A stretch of 42,593 nucleotides of DNA from positions 1-42,593 of the forward strand of contig JAFGNI010000134.1 in the NCBI GenBank assembly GCA_016927095.1. Reading direction: 5' to 3'. The notes under the pieces are model-generated. The model made no database searches. It saw nothing but the letters and a program-made list of their open reading frames with translations, and was not told the origin of the DNA. This document shows positions 17,727 through 25,779 of the stretch, piece by piece; positions within the stretch are counted from its first letter, which is position 1; each line of letters starts with the position of its first letter. Position numbers and translations under genes: made by a program. The stretch comes from Anaerolineae bacterium (GTDB lineage Bacteria > Chloroflexota > Anaerolineae > B4-G1 > SLSP01).

Positions 17727-18545
17727 ATGTGGAACCTGGAGTGGCTCATCCAACGGATATCCTGGACCGACATCCTGGATATTCTGCTGGTCGCGTTTCT
17801 CTTCTTCTGGGTGTTCTACGCCATCCGGGGCACACGGGCTGTGCCCCTGGTGCGTGGCATCACCGCGCTGTTGATCTCTTTGGCGGTGCTAACCCGGGTC
17901 ATTGAGCTGCGGGCCTTCTCTTGGCTTGTCGAACAACTGCTTCCCGCGATTCTGTTTGGCATCCCCGTTCTCTTTCAGCCGGAACTCCGCCGGGCCCTGG
18001 AACAGCTGGGTCGCGGGCGCGTGCTGATCGTTTCCCAGAGAGATGCCGAGAAGTTCGAGAAGACGATCGAGCATACCGTTGCTGCCACGGAGCAGATGGC
18101 GGATCGCAGCGTGGGTGCCCTGATCGTCTTTGAGCGGCACACCGGCCTCCAGGAATACGTTGAGACCGGGATACCACTGGACGCCGACGTCTCTGTCGAA
18201 TTGCTGCTGACGATCTTCGATCACCATACCATTCTGCACGACGGCGCCGTGATTATACGGGAAGGCCGCATTGCCGCGGCTGCTTGCGTGATGCCCTTGA
18301 CGGCAGCCTTCCTGGCGGATCGCGAGCTTGGTCTGCGCCATCGCGCCGCGATTGGTATTACGGAAGATGCCGATGCTGTGGCGGTCGTCGTCTCCGAGGA
18401 ACGGGGGGCGATCTCTCTGACGCACAGCGGTCGTATCATCCGTGACATCGACACGAAGCGTCTGGAATCCATCCTCCGTGCCTTCCTCATCCCGAGACAG
18501 CGCAAGGGCAATGGCCCCTTGGCACGGCTCCGCCAGCTTCTATGA
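17727..18545 (+). CDS. cdaA: Diadenylate cyclase CdaA
   Basis: This membrane-bound enzyme joins two ATP into cyclic di-AMP, a second messenger that controls potassium and osmolyte transport. Three hydrophobic helices occupy roughly residues 14-82, then the DAC domain follows. It contains the catalytic DGA motif (172-174, HDGAVII) and the RHR motif (204-206, LGLRHRAAIG). Length is 272 residues, matching CdaA. It is followed by cdaR after 29 bases, the classical cdaA-cdaR order of Firmicutes and related phyla; glmM, which often completes that operon, is absent. The start ATG has no clear ribosome site, in line with coupling to the TPR gene just upstream. Confidence 0.94.
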   Translation: MWNLEWLIQRISWTDILDILLVAFLFFWVFYAIRGTRAVPLVRGITALLISLAVLTRVIELRAFSWLVEQLLPAILFGIPVLFQPELRRALEQLGRGRVLIVSQRDAEKFEKTIEHTVAATEQMADRSVGALIVFERHTGLQEYVETGIPLDADVSVELLLTIFDHHTILHDGAVIIREGRIAAAACVMPLTAAFLADRELGLRHRAAIGITEDADAVAVVVSEERGAISLTHSGRIIRDIDTKRLESILRAFLIPRQRKGNGPLARLRQLL

Positions 18546-18574
18546 CGGGCGGGGTAGCGAACTAGGACTGCAAA

Positions 18575-19810
18575 ATGAGTCGCTGGATTAGCCGAAACCT
18601 TAGCCTTCTGGTTGTATCGTTAGTGCTGGCCTTTTTTCTATGGGCGGTAGCGCTAGAAGCAGAGGATCCCACACGCCTCGACACCTATGGCAGCACCATC
18701 CCGGTGGAGCTGCGAGACTTGCCGGAGGATATGACGACCTACGGCACAGACAATCCCCGGGTCCGGGTCGACATCCTCGCGCCCCAGTCCGTCTGGTCCA
18801 ATCTGACGGCTGATGACATCTCTGCCTATATCGATCTCACCGATGTTGCGACCGGCACGTTGACCCTGCCCATCCAGGTGAGCGTCAGACTGGAGCCTGC
18901 CGAGGTGAGAGCGATTGCCCCGGAGACGCTCGACTTAGTGGTCGAACGGATCGCGGAGAAAGAAGTTCCCGTCTTCCTGAGGGTTCAAGGGGCGCCAGCT
19001 ATGGGATTCCGCTCGGAACCCGCCGAGCTCGCGCCACAGACGCTGCGCATACGGGGACCCGAGTCCAAGGTGGAGCAGGTGACCAAGGCGATGATCTCGG
19101 TCTCCGTTGAGGATCGACAGAGAAGCTTGCGCGGAGACTATGAACCACAGCTGGTCGATCAGGCAGAAAATCCAGTTGAGCAGGTCGAGGCAATTCCGAA
19201 GTCTGTGACCGTGAACGTGCCGATTGCGCAGTTGGGCTTCATCCGAGACATCCCGATCACGCTGGGGCCCCTTCCTGGGCAACCGGCGCCGGGCTACAGA
19301 GTGGCGAATCTCGAGTACGAGCCGCAGGTCGTGAAAGTCTTTGGGCGCACCGAAGTCGTCGAGTCCGTCAATTTCCTCCGGACTGAACCCATCAGCCTGG
19401 AGGGCATTACCCAAACACTGTCCACCCGTGTCAACCTGCAGATGCCCGAGGGCATCTCGATCATCGAGCCCCCTGACCCCCAGGTGACGGTGACCTTGAC
19501 CGTTGAAGTCATCCGCAGCGGCCGGACACTGGAAATCACGCCAACCATTGTCGGCCTGGCAAGCGGCCTCTCAGCCTCCGTGGGACCAGACGCGGTTCTG
19601 GCCATCGTGAGCGGCCCGCTCGCCGTGATGGAGAGTCTGGAGCCGCAAGATATCGAGATCCGGCTCGATCTGACCGGGTTGGATCAGGGCGAGTATGCCA
19701 TCACACCACAGGTGATCGCACCGGACGACGTCGACATTGAGAACATCATCCCCGACGCCGTGCCGGTGCAGATCGAATCCCCGGACGACACCGCGAATCC
19801 CTTCTGGTGA
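18575..19810 (+). CDS. cdaR: CdaR-like YbbR-domain protein
   Basis: A partner and regulator of CdaA, anchored by one N-terminal helix (about residues 7-26) with the rest outside the membrane. The 411-residue chain has about four YbbR-type beta domains, each with a repeat of the form VxVxGP or VxVxG, for example LRIRGPESKVEQV, VKVFGRTEVVESV and AIVSGPLAVMESL. The order cdaA-cdaR and the spacing fit the known operon. The gene ends 28 bases before a strong hairpin. The effect of CdaR on cyclase activity varies between species, so activation or inhibition cannot be predicted. Confidence 0.88.
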   Translation: MSRWISRNLSLLVVSLVLAFFLWAVALEAEDPTRLDTYGSTIPVELRDLPEDMTTYGTDNPRVRVDILAPQSVWSNLTADDISAYIDLTDVATGTLTLPIQVSVRLEPAEVRAIAPETLDLVVERIAEKEVPVFLRVQGAPAMGFRSEPAELAPQTLRIRGPESKVEQVTKAMISVSVEDRQRSLRGDYEPQLVDQAENPVEQVEAIPKSVTVNVPIAQLGFIRDIPITLGPLPGQPAPGYRVANLEYEPQVVKVFGRTEVVESVNFLRTEPISLEGITQTLSTRVNLQMPEGISIIEPPDPQVTVTLTVEVIRSGRTLEITPTIVGLASGLSASVGPDAVLAIVSGPLAVMESLEPQDIEIRLDLTGLDQGEYAITPQVIAPDDVDIENIIPDAVPVQIESPDDTANPFW

Positions 19811-19837
19811 TGAGCCGGACGCATCCGCATGACGCAA

Positions 19838-19870
19838 ACAGGCGCCCAGGCCTAGAACCTGGGCGCCTGT
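19838..19870. terminator. Hairpin between convergent cdaR and sufU
   Basis: A 13-bp perfect stem (ACAGGCGCCCAGG at 19838-19850, reverse complement at 19858-19870) with a 7-base loop. It lies just after the cdaR stop and just after the sufU stop on the other strand. It lacks a strong T run on either side, so it may act as an RNA-stabilising or Rho-assisted terminator for both. Confidence 0.65.
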
Positions 19871-19885
19871 GGATTCTGGAATCCC

Positions 19886-20269
19886 CTATAGCCTGCCCGC
19901 GTCCTCCAGACCCTTCTTCATCGCGTTCAGCGAAAGCAGCGCGCACTTCACGCGGCCCATGCTGAGCCGTATCCCGCCCATCATCTCCTGGATCTCGGGC
20001 AAACCCATAGCCTGAATCTCCTGAGGCGTCTTGCCCACCGCTTCCTCCGTGAACATAGAAGCGGCGGCCATACTGACCACGCACCCCTGTCCCTCAAACA
20101 TCACTTCCGCGATCTTGCCCTCAGCATCGAGGCGTGCGGTCAGGTGGACCACATCCCCACAGGTTGGGTTGTCCAACTCGATGTCGATGTCTGGCTGCTC
20201 CAGCTCACCATAATGGTCAGGATTGTGATAATGATCGAGAAGCTGCTCGCGGTAAAGATCGTGGCTCAT
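19886..20269 (-). CDS. sufU: SufU-type Fe-S scaffold / sulfur-transfer protein
   Basis: A 127-residue protein of the IscU/SufU family. Zinc or iron ligands are Cys37 and Asp39 in PTCGD, Cys63 in GQGCVVS and Cys109 in RVKCALLSL. The residue before Cys109 is Lys, where IscU has His, which favours SufU; yet the chain is near IscU length and is shorter than the roughly 145 residues of Firmicutes SufU. In SufU systems the protein takes sulfur from SufS. Here it lies 47 bases downstream of sufS, supporting that pairing. The ATG has AGGAG upstream. No sufB, sufC or sufD gene is in the window. Confidence 0.88.
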   Translation of the reverse strand: MSHDLYREQLLDHYHNPDHYGELEQPDIDIELDNPTCGDVVHLTARLDAEGKIAEVMFEGQGCVVSMAAASMFTEEAVGKTPQEIQAMGLPEIQEMMGGIRLSMGRVKCALLSLNAMKKGLEDAGRL

Positions 20270-20316
20270 CCTTGTCTCCTATCTATGATTGCGCTTGGTA
20301 TGACCCCTCAACGCCC

Positions 20317-21546
20317 CTAAGGGCGACCCAGCAGCCGGGTAACCCGGTGGAGCGCGGCCACAAGGGCATCCACATCATCCCTATCATTGTAGATGTAGAA
20401 GCTCGCCCGGGCGCTTGCCGGAATGCAGAAGCGATCGTGAAGCGGCTGTGCACAATGGTGGCCCGCGCGCACGCAGATGCCCTCTTCATCAAGAATCGCA
20501 GCTATATCGTGAGGATGCGCTATTTCCATCCAGAACGAGACCAGCCCCCCGCGCGCCGTGGGGCCTGGCCCAAAAACCCTCAGATCCGGCACCTCGGAGA
20601 GTCGCGCCATGGCATAGGCAACGATTTCCTGCTCGTGCCGATGGATTTCGGCCATCCCGATGCCGGTCAGATAGTCAACGGCGGCACCCAGGCCCACGAC
20701 TTCCGCAATGGCCGGCGTGCCTGCCTCGAATTTGTAGGGAAGCTCGTTCCACTTGGAATCCTGGCGTTTGACAGACAGGATCATGTCACCCCCGTAGAGG
20801 AAGGGCGGCATCTCCTCCAGAAGCTCGCGGCGGCCCCACAGCACGCCGACGCCGGGACCACACATCTTGTGACCGGAGAAGGCGAGGAAGTCCGCTCCCA
20901 GGGTCTGTACATCAATAGAACGATGCGGTATGGCCTGCGCAGCATCCATCACGACGATGGCACCGGCAGCGTGGGCCATTTCGGCAACTTGCGTGACCGG
21001 CGGTAAGGTCCCTAAGACATTGGACATCACGGAGCAAGCTACGATCTTGGTTCGCCCTCCCTCTAGAAGCGCCGGGACGGCCTCCAGGTCCAGCTGCCCC
21101 TCCTCCGTGACGGGGATATACGCGAGCTCAGCCCCCTTCCGCTTGGCAAGCTGCTGCCACGGCACAAGGTTGGCGTGGTGCTCCAGCTCGGTGATAAGGA
21201 TCCGATCGCCGGCCCCGATGTTCTGATCGCCCCACGTGTAGGCCAGTAGGTTGATGCCCTCCGTGGCATTGCGCACGTTGATGATCTCAGCCGGGTCGGC
21301 AGCATGGATGAAGCGGGCGATCTTGTGCCGCGCGCCCTCATACGCTTCGGTTGCTTCCTCGGCGAGGGCATATAGCCCCCGGTGGACGTTCGCATAGCCT
21401 GCCGACCACACACGCGCGACCGCATCAATCACAGCCTGCGGCTTCTGGGAACTAGCTGCACTGTCGAGATAGACCAGCCGCCGGCCATTCACCTGCCGCT
21501 GGAAGATAGGGAAATCGGCTCGGATTGCTGGTACATTCAACGGCAT
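20317..21546 (-). CDS. sufS: SufS-type cysteine desulfurase
   Basis: This PLP enzyme takes sulfur from cysteine for Fe-S cluster assembly. The PLP lysine is Lys227 in AFSGHKMCGPG, an active-site His124 is in EHHANLVPW, and the catalytic Cys365 is in RAGHHCAQPLHDRF, the SufS (group II) context. The start is ATG 21546 (MPLNVPAIRADFPIF) behind a GGGGGG stretch; an open frame continues to 21627 but is not conserved. Length is 409 residues. It is first of two genes, with sufU next. The promoter region 21616-21624 has an extended -10 element. Group I NifS/IscS is unlikely. Confidence 0.92.
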   Translation of the reverse strand: MPLNVPAIRADFPIFQRQVNGRRLVYLDSAASSQKPQAVIDAVARVWSAGYANVHRGLYALAEEATEAYEGARHKIARFIHAADPAEIINVRNATEGINLLAYTWGDQNIGAGDRILITELEHHANLVPWQQLAKRKGAELAYIPVTEEGQLDLEAVPALLEGGRTKIVACSVMSNVLGTLPPVTQVAEMAHAAGAIVVMDAAQAIPHRSIDVQTLGADFLAFSGHKMCGPGVGVLWGRRELLEEMPPFLYGGDMILSVKRQDSKWNELPYKFEAGTPAIAEVVGLGAAVDYLTGIGMAEIHRHEQEIVAYAMARLSEVPDLRVFGPGPTARGGLVSFWMEIAHPHDIAAILDEEGICVRAGHHCAQPLHDRFCIPASARASFYIYNDRDDVDALVAALHRVTRLLGRP

Positions 21547-21615
21547 GAACACCCCCCTACATTGTGATGGTTTGTCTGAAACCGACAGCCCGCAAGCCCA
21601 AATCGTGCGCAGGTA

Positions 21616-21624
21616 AGTATAGCA
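21616..21624 (-). promoter_or_regulatory. Extended -10 promoter of sufS-sufU
   Basis: Minus-strand TGCTATACT, identical to the elements of the thiN and kbl promoters, about 70 bases before the sufS start. No good -35 is seen; an A-rich tract (21625-21633) lies in the spacer. Confidence 0.5.
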
Positions 21625-21687
21625 CAAAAAAAAGAAGGAGGTCGTTGAGTTTATAGGGGCACCGTCCCCTCACACGGTGACTTGCGG

Positions 21688-21715
21688 TTTCACTTCAGGC
21701 TGAATGCACTATAAT
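21688..21715 (+). promoter_or_regulatory. Promoter of the recombinase-like gene
   Basis: TTTCAC (21688-21693), 16-base spacer and a perfect TATAAT (21710-21715). The predicted start near 21722 argues for the ATG at 21802 over an in-frame ATG at 21733, which would leave almost no leader. Confidence 0.5.
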
Positions 21716-21801
21716 ACTTAAGACAATCATCTATGCTTGGTTGCTTGCATTTGGTAAGGCGCACCCACAGTAACTGGATCGACCCGGGACCGAGTGACGC
21801 T

Positions 21802-22800
21802 ATGGCTGAAGACAACCAATTCGAGACACAACAACTTCCCCTCTTTTCGATGGAAGAGGAGGAGAGACCGGTTGCCCGGGATCCCAAGCGGCTCCAGCTC
21901 TCCTCCGATGCATCGATCGACCAAGCGATTGGGGCTTTTGAGAAGTATATGCAGACACGCGGCTTCACCGAGAACACCCAACAAGCATTTCGTCTCGATC
22001 TACAATTGCTCAACGACTACCTCGGACCGGCGACCACGATCGACGAAGTTGGGACGACCACCCTCAACGCTTTCCTGAGGTGGATGGAATCAGGACGGGG
22101 TATCCCCTGCAGCCCCAAAACACTGGAGCGACGCATCACAACGCTGAAGGTCTTCTTCGGCTGGTTGGCTGAGGAGGAGTCCTTGCCGCGCGATGTTGCC
22201 GCGCCCCTCATCCACCGCGCAGTATCCGCCCCGTTGCCCGAGACACTCACCGATGACGAGATCAGCGCGCTGTTGGCTGTGACCCAGGAAATGCGCCAGG
22301 GTCGCGATGAGAGCGCGCCGGACGCGCGTCCGCATCTGCTGCTGACGCTCCTTCTGAACACGGGCATCAAGAAGAGCGAGTGCACCAACATTCATCTCAA
22401 CCATCTGGACCTCGCTGACGCTAAGCAACCGGCGATTTGGATCCGCTACAGGAATGCACGGCGGCGCCATAAGGAGCGCAGGATTGCGCTACCGCCCTCA
22501 TGGCCGGACGTGCTGGACGAGTACTTGAGCCAGTATCCTACCCAGCAGCGGCTCTTCCCGTGGACCGGCAGAAACCTGGAATATGTGCTCACGGGCGTTG
22601 CGGAGGCTGCACGTGTCTCCCACCTGACCTTTGAGATGCTGCGGTGGACGTGCGCGGTGCGCGATTACATCGATGGTATGGAATCGGATGCGCTGCGCCG
22701 GAAACTGGGACTCTCAGAGATCAGTTGGTACGAGGTAGAGAACCGGCTTGATTTGCTGGCAAGACTGCGCGCGGGCTATTCGCGGTCGGACGAAGCCTAG
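21802..22800 (+). CDS. Tyrosine-recombinase-like protein lacking catalytic residues
   Basis: This has the XerC/D-like architecture: a SAM-like N-terminal core-binding domain (about residues 40-140, with TENTQQAFRLDLQLLNDYL) and a C-terminal catalytic-fold domain (160-332). The active site is degenerate. The first Arg of the TGLRxSE motif is Lys190 in TGIKKSEC. The His of HxLR is Glu278, while Arg281 remains. The GH histidine is Leu304 and the position of the nucleophilic Tyr is Glu313; Tyr310 is nearby. A Lys in RRRHKERRIALPP is kept. It probably binds DNA but does not recombine it by the usual chemistry. No att site or mobile gene flanks it. The start at 21802 has a weak ribosome site. Confidence 0.75.
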   Translation: MAEDNQFETQQLPLFSMEEEERPVARDPKRLQLSSDASIDQAIGAFEKYMQTRGFTENTQQAFRLDLQLLNDYLGPATTIDEVGTTTLNAFLRWMESGRGIPCSPKTLERRITTLKVFFGWLAEEESLPRDVAAPLIHRAVSAPLPETLTDDEISALLAVTQEMRQGRDESAPDARPHLLLTLLLNTGIKKSECTNIHLNHLDLADAKQPAIWIRYRNARRRHKERRIALPPSWPDVLDEYLSQYPTQQRLFPWTGRNLEYVLTGVAEAARVSHLTFEMLRWTCAVRDYIDGMESDALRRKLGLSEISWYEVENRLDLLARLRAGYSRSDEA

Positions 22801-22823
22801 CTCGCGCCAGTCAAGGACAAGGC

Positions 22824-24401
22824 ATGAAAGTACACCTATTGCACAACGCGCGGATCTTCACGGGCCTCTCGGAGCATCCCTGGGCGCACGCGCTTGCCAT
22901 CGTCAACGGAAGAATTGTCGACCTCGACCACGCTGCCCTGGCTTGGCAGACAGCGCCGGAGGTGGTCTCGGAGGACATGGATGGCGCGCTGATCATCCCC
23001 GGCCTCACGGATGCACACATCCACCTGATGTGGTACGCGAACGGCCTGCGGGAGCTGGACCTGCGGGATCTCACGCGCGAGCAGACACTCAACCGCGTTG
23101 CCGAAAGGGCCGCAAGGTCAGACCTGGGAACGTGGATCACCGGGCGCGGCTGGGATCAGAATATCTGGCAAGACAACAGCTTCCCCACGGCAAAGGAGCT
23201 CGACCGCGCCACCACGAAGCACCCGGTCGCGCTCAACGCCAAGAGCGGGCATGCCCTGATCACCAACTCGCTGGCGATGCAAATCGCGGGCATCACTGCG
23301 GCAACGCCGGACCCGGTGCACGGGCGCATCGATCGCGACGAGCGCGGGCGGCCCACCGGCGTCTTCCTTGAGGACGCGATGGGCCTGATCAGCCGTGCCA
23401 AGCCCAAGCCCGAAATGGCGGCCCTGGCCGACCTGATGGACGAGGCCCAAGACAACCTGCTGGCGCGCGGGATCGTCGGCGTCCACGACGTCGATGGTCA
23501 CCCGGCCTTCGCGTCGATGCAGACGTTGCAGCGACAGGACCGGCTCCGCATTCGCATCGTCAAGTATGCCCGCCTGGACGCGCTGGATGCGATACTGGGC
23601 GCAGACCTGCGCAGCGGCTACGGCGATGACCACCTACGGTTCGGCGGGCTTAAGCTCTTCGCTGACGGCGCGCTGGGCGCCCGAACGGCGGCGATGTTCG
23701 AGCCCTACGAAGAGGAGCCTGAGAACGTCGGCATTCTGACCATGGAACCCGAGCAGCTTGAGGAGATCGCACAGCGCGCTGCCGCCAACGGTCTGGCGCT
23801 AGCCATCCACGCCATTGGCGACCGGACCAACCAACTGGTCCTGAATGTCCTGGAATCCGTGATTCCCATCGACCCAAGCCTGCGTCATCGGATAGAGCAC
23901 GTCCAGCTCATCACGGAGGAAGACCAACAGCGTCTGGGGCGCAGCGGTATCGTCGCCTCGATGCAGCCGACGCATGCAATCCACGACATCAGGATGGCCG
24001 ATCGCTACTGGGGCGATCGCAGTGCCCAGGCTTACGCCTGGCGGTCTATTGCAGATGCGGGCGCAACATTGGCATTTGGATCCGATTGCCCTATCGAGAT
24101 CTTCGACCCTTTCCTGGGTCTCTATGCCGCCGTCAGTCGCCGCTCGGAGACGGATGGCTACCCCGGTCCGGATGGCTGGTACTCTACGCAGAGACTGACC
24201 CTCACCGAGGCACTCCAGGCGTACACCTACGGCGCCGCCTACGCTGCCGGGCTGGAGCGATCTCTGGGTCTGCTCAGCCCCGGCTACCACGCTGATCTCG
24301 CTGTGCTGAGCCACGACATCTTCGAACTGCCGCCCCAAGCACTGCTCGAGACGCGAGTGTTGCGGACCATGGTCGGCGGCGTATGGCACTATGTGGGCTA
24401 G
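22824..24401 (+). CDS. Amidohydrolase, YtcJ/NfdA-like (amidohydrolase_3 family)
   Basis: A metal-dependent hydrolase of 525 residues. The first metal ligands are His65 and His67 in DAHIHL after the N-terminal beta-sandwich segment. Further typical blocks are [34 protein letters not shown] with its His, RIEHVQLI with its His and [12 protein letters not shown] with its Asp. The order and length match the YtcJ/NfdA group, which acts on amide or formamide bonds of varied small molecules. The substrate cannot be read. The ATG has AAGGACAAGG just upstream and lies 23 bases after the recombinase-like gene, so the two may share a transcript. Confidence 0.85.
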   Translation: MKVHLLHNARIFTGLSEHPWAHALAIVNGRIVDLDHAALAWQTAPEVVSEDMDGALIIPGLTDAHIHLMWYANGLRELDLRDLTREQTLNRVAERAARSDLGTWITGRGWDQNIWQDNSFPTAKELDRATTKHPVALNAKSGHALITNSLAMQIAGITAATPDPVHGRIDRDERGRPTGVFLEDAMGLISRAKPKPEMAALADLMDEAQDNLLARGIVGVHDVDGHPAFASMQTLQRQDRLRIRIVKYARLDALDAILGADLRSGYGDDHLRFGGLKLFADGALGARTAAMFEPYEEEPENVGILTMEPEQLEEIAQRAAANGLALAIHAIGDRTNQLVLNVLESVIPIDPSLRHRIEHVQLITEEDQQRLGRSGIVASMQPTHAIHDIRMADRYWGDRSAQAYAWRSIADAGATLAFGSDCPIEIFDPFLGLYAAVSRRSETDGYPGPDGWYSTQRLTLTEALQAYTYGAAYAAGLERSLGLLSPGYHADLAVLSHDIFELPPQALLETRVLRTMVGGVWHYVG

Positions 24402-24414
24402 CCGAGACAGCGAG

Positions 24415-24449
24415 CACAAGGCCCACGAGACGGTCTCGTGGGCCTTGTG
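24415..24449. terminator. Bidirectional hairpin terminator
   Basis: A 16-bp perfect stem (CACAAGGCCCACGAGA at 24415-24430 with its complement at 24434-24449). It lies between the convergent amidohydrolase and coiled-coil genes. On the plus strand a short TGTTT follows; the minus strand has no T run. Confidence 0.75.
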
Positions 24450-24466
24450 TTTAGGGTCTGATCCCA

Positions 24467-25678
24467 TCACAGAATCTGCTTGTACTTGTCCTCGGCGTAG
24501 CGGCGCAGTTCCTTGAGTCGCTCCGTAGGAAGCTGCCGATCGGACCTCACCGCGTCCTGAAGCGTGCGGTCCCAGCGCTCCACACTGCCCAGTACCTCAT
24601 CCCAAAGCGTCATTAGCTCCTGGAAGTGCAGCGCAAGCTCTTCATCGAGTTCAGCGAAGTGCTCTGCGCTCTTCTGGTTGCTGAGATCCTGGCGCCGCCA
24701 GCGGTCTTCTTCCGCCACGGCGCGCTTCTGCCAATCGCGCGCGAAATCCGCCTGCCACTCATCCCACTGCCGCAAGAGGCGCTCCTCGGTCAGCCTCTGC
24801 ATCTCCGCAATCTCGTTCTGGCGCTTCTCCAGCCGGTCTTCAAAGGCGGTCAGCCCCTCCAAGGCCTGCCGGTTCTGGTTGTAGAGGAGGGCATAGCGCT
24901 GTGTCTGCTCGACCAGGCGCTGGACCTCTTCGTTCACCTGTGCGGCTTGCTCAAGGTACTTCTTCACCCGTTGCTCCCGCTGGAAGTCGGCGATCCGGAG
25001 CTCCTCGATCTTGGGGTCGTAGGACTTCGCAATCTCAATCGCTTCATCGACCCGGGACGGCAGTTTGCGGATGCTGTCCTCGAGACGTATCAGCCGGGCA
25101 GCGAGCTCATCGGCCCGTTTGCGCACCGGCGGGAGCTCACCCTCCAGCTCCGCAATCCGCCGCGTGTCGGCGCGACGCTGTTCCTCGATGTAGACCAAGG
25201 ACTGCAGCCGATCGTCGGTCCGTTTCGTGAAGTCAGCCACCGTGCTGGACACTGTCTGGATCTGTCCCTGAAGGCGCTGCTCACCCGCGGCCCGAGCCTC
25301 CAGTTGCTCCTCGTACCGCAGCATCGGGCGAATACGCTTCTCCAGGTCCGCGATCATGTCATTGAGAAGCTCGAGCTCCGCACGGCGCGTCTGATCTGCT
25401 GCCAGGCGCTCCCGACGGGTCTCGACCTTGATAGACTCGATCTCACTGGCAAGGTCTCGCTGTGTGGTCTCGATCATACCGGGGTAGTCGTCCGTGCGCC
25501 GTATGTCGGTCGACAGCGAGACCAATTCCTGTCGCAGGCCCTCTATTTCCTTCGACTGTCCCTGGATCAGCTGCGCTTGCTGTTCCAGGCGTTCCTGAAG
25601 CGCGCTAATCTGTGCCTTATCACGCTTACGCTCTTCATCCAGCCAACGGATCATCTGCTCTATCTGCGTGACTTCCAT
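24467..25678 (-). CDS. Long coiled-coil protein of unknown function
   Basis: A 403-residue, highly charged protein with heptad-like patterns of Leu/Ile and many Glu, Arg and Gln along nearly the whole length. The N-terminus (EVTQIEQMIRWLDEERKRDK) and the central part have no membrane segment or signal peptide. The closest visual similarity is to SMC-like or cytoskeletal rod proteins, but there is no ATPase motif. Its gene begins 101 bases from the stop of the large membrane protein upstream, on the same strand, so the two may be co-transcribed. I do not recognise a family; a structural rod or scaffold is an inference from composition. Confidence 0.75.
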   Translation of the reverse strand: MEVTQIEQMIRWLDEERKRDKAQISALQERLEQQAQLIQGQSKEIEGLRQELVSLSTDIRRTDDYPGMIETTQRDLASEIESIKVETRRERLAADQTRRAELELLNDMIADLEKRIRPMLRYEEQLEARAAGEQRLQGQIQTVSSTVADFTKRTDDRLQSLVYIEEQRRADTRRIAELEGELPPVRKRADELAARLIRLEDSIRKLPSRVDEAIEIAKSYDPKIEELRIADFQREQRVKKYLEQAAQVNEEVQRLVEQTQRYALLYNQNRQALEGLTAFEDRLEKRQNEIAEMQRLTEERLLRQWDEWQADFARDWQKRAVAEEDRWRRQDLSNQKSAEHFAELDEELALHFQELMTLWDEVLGSVERWDRTLQDAVRSDRQLPTERLKELRRYAEDKYKQIL

Positions 25679-25779
25679 CTATGCACCTACCTTCGATGAA
25701 CCATCCGCACCTAATGGGCACCGCGGCGTTGACGAAGCATGCCGGAAAACGCCACCAGAAGACCGTTCACACTACGTGA

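Noticed and set aside
24626..25699. 357-codon plus-strand frame opposite the coiled-coil gene
   Set aside because: Antisense of a repetitive charged frame gives Leu-rich translation; no start signal or motif.
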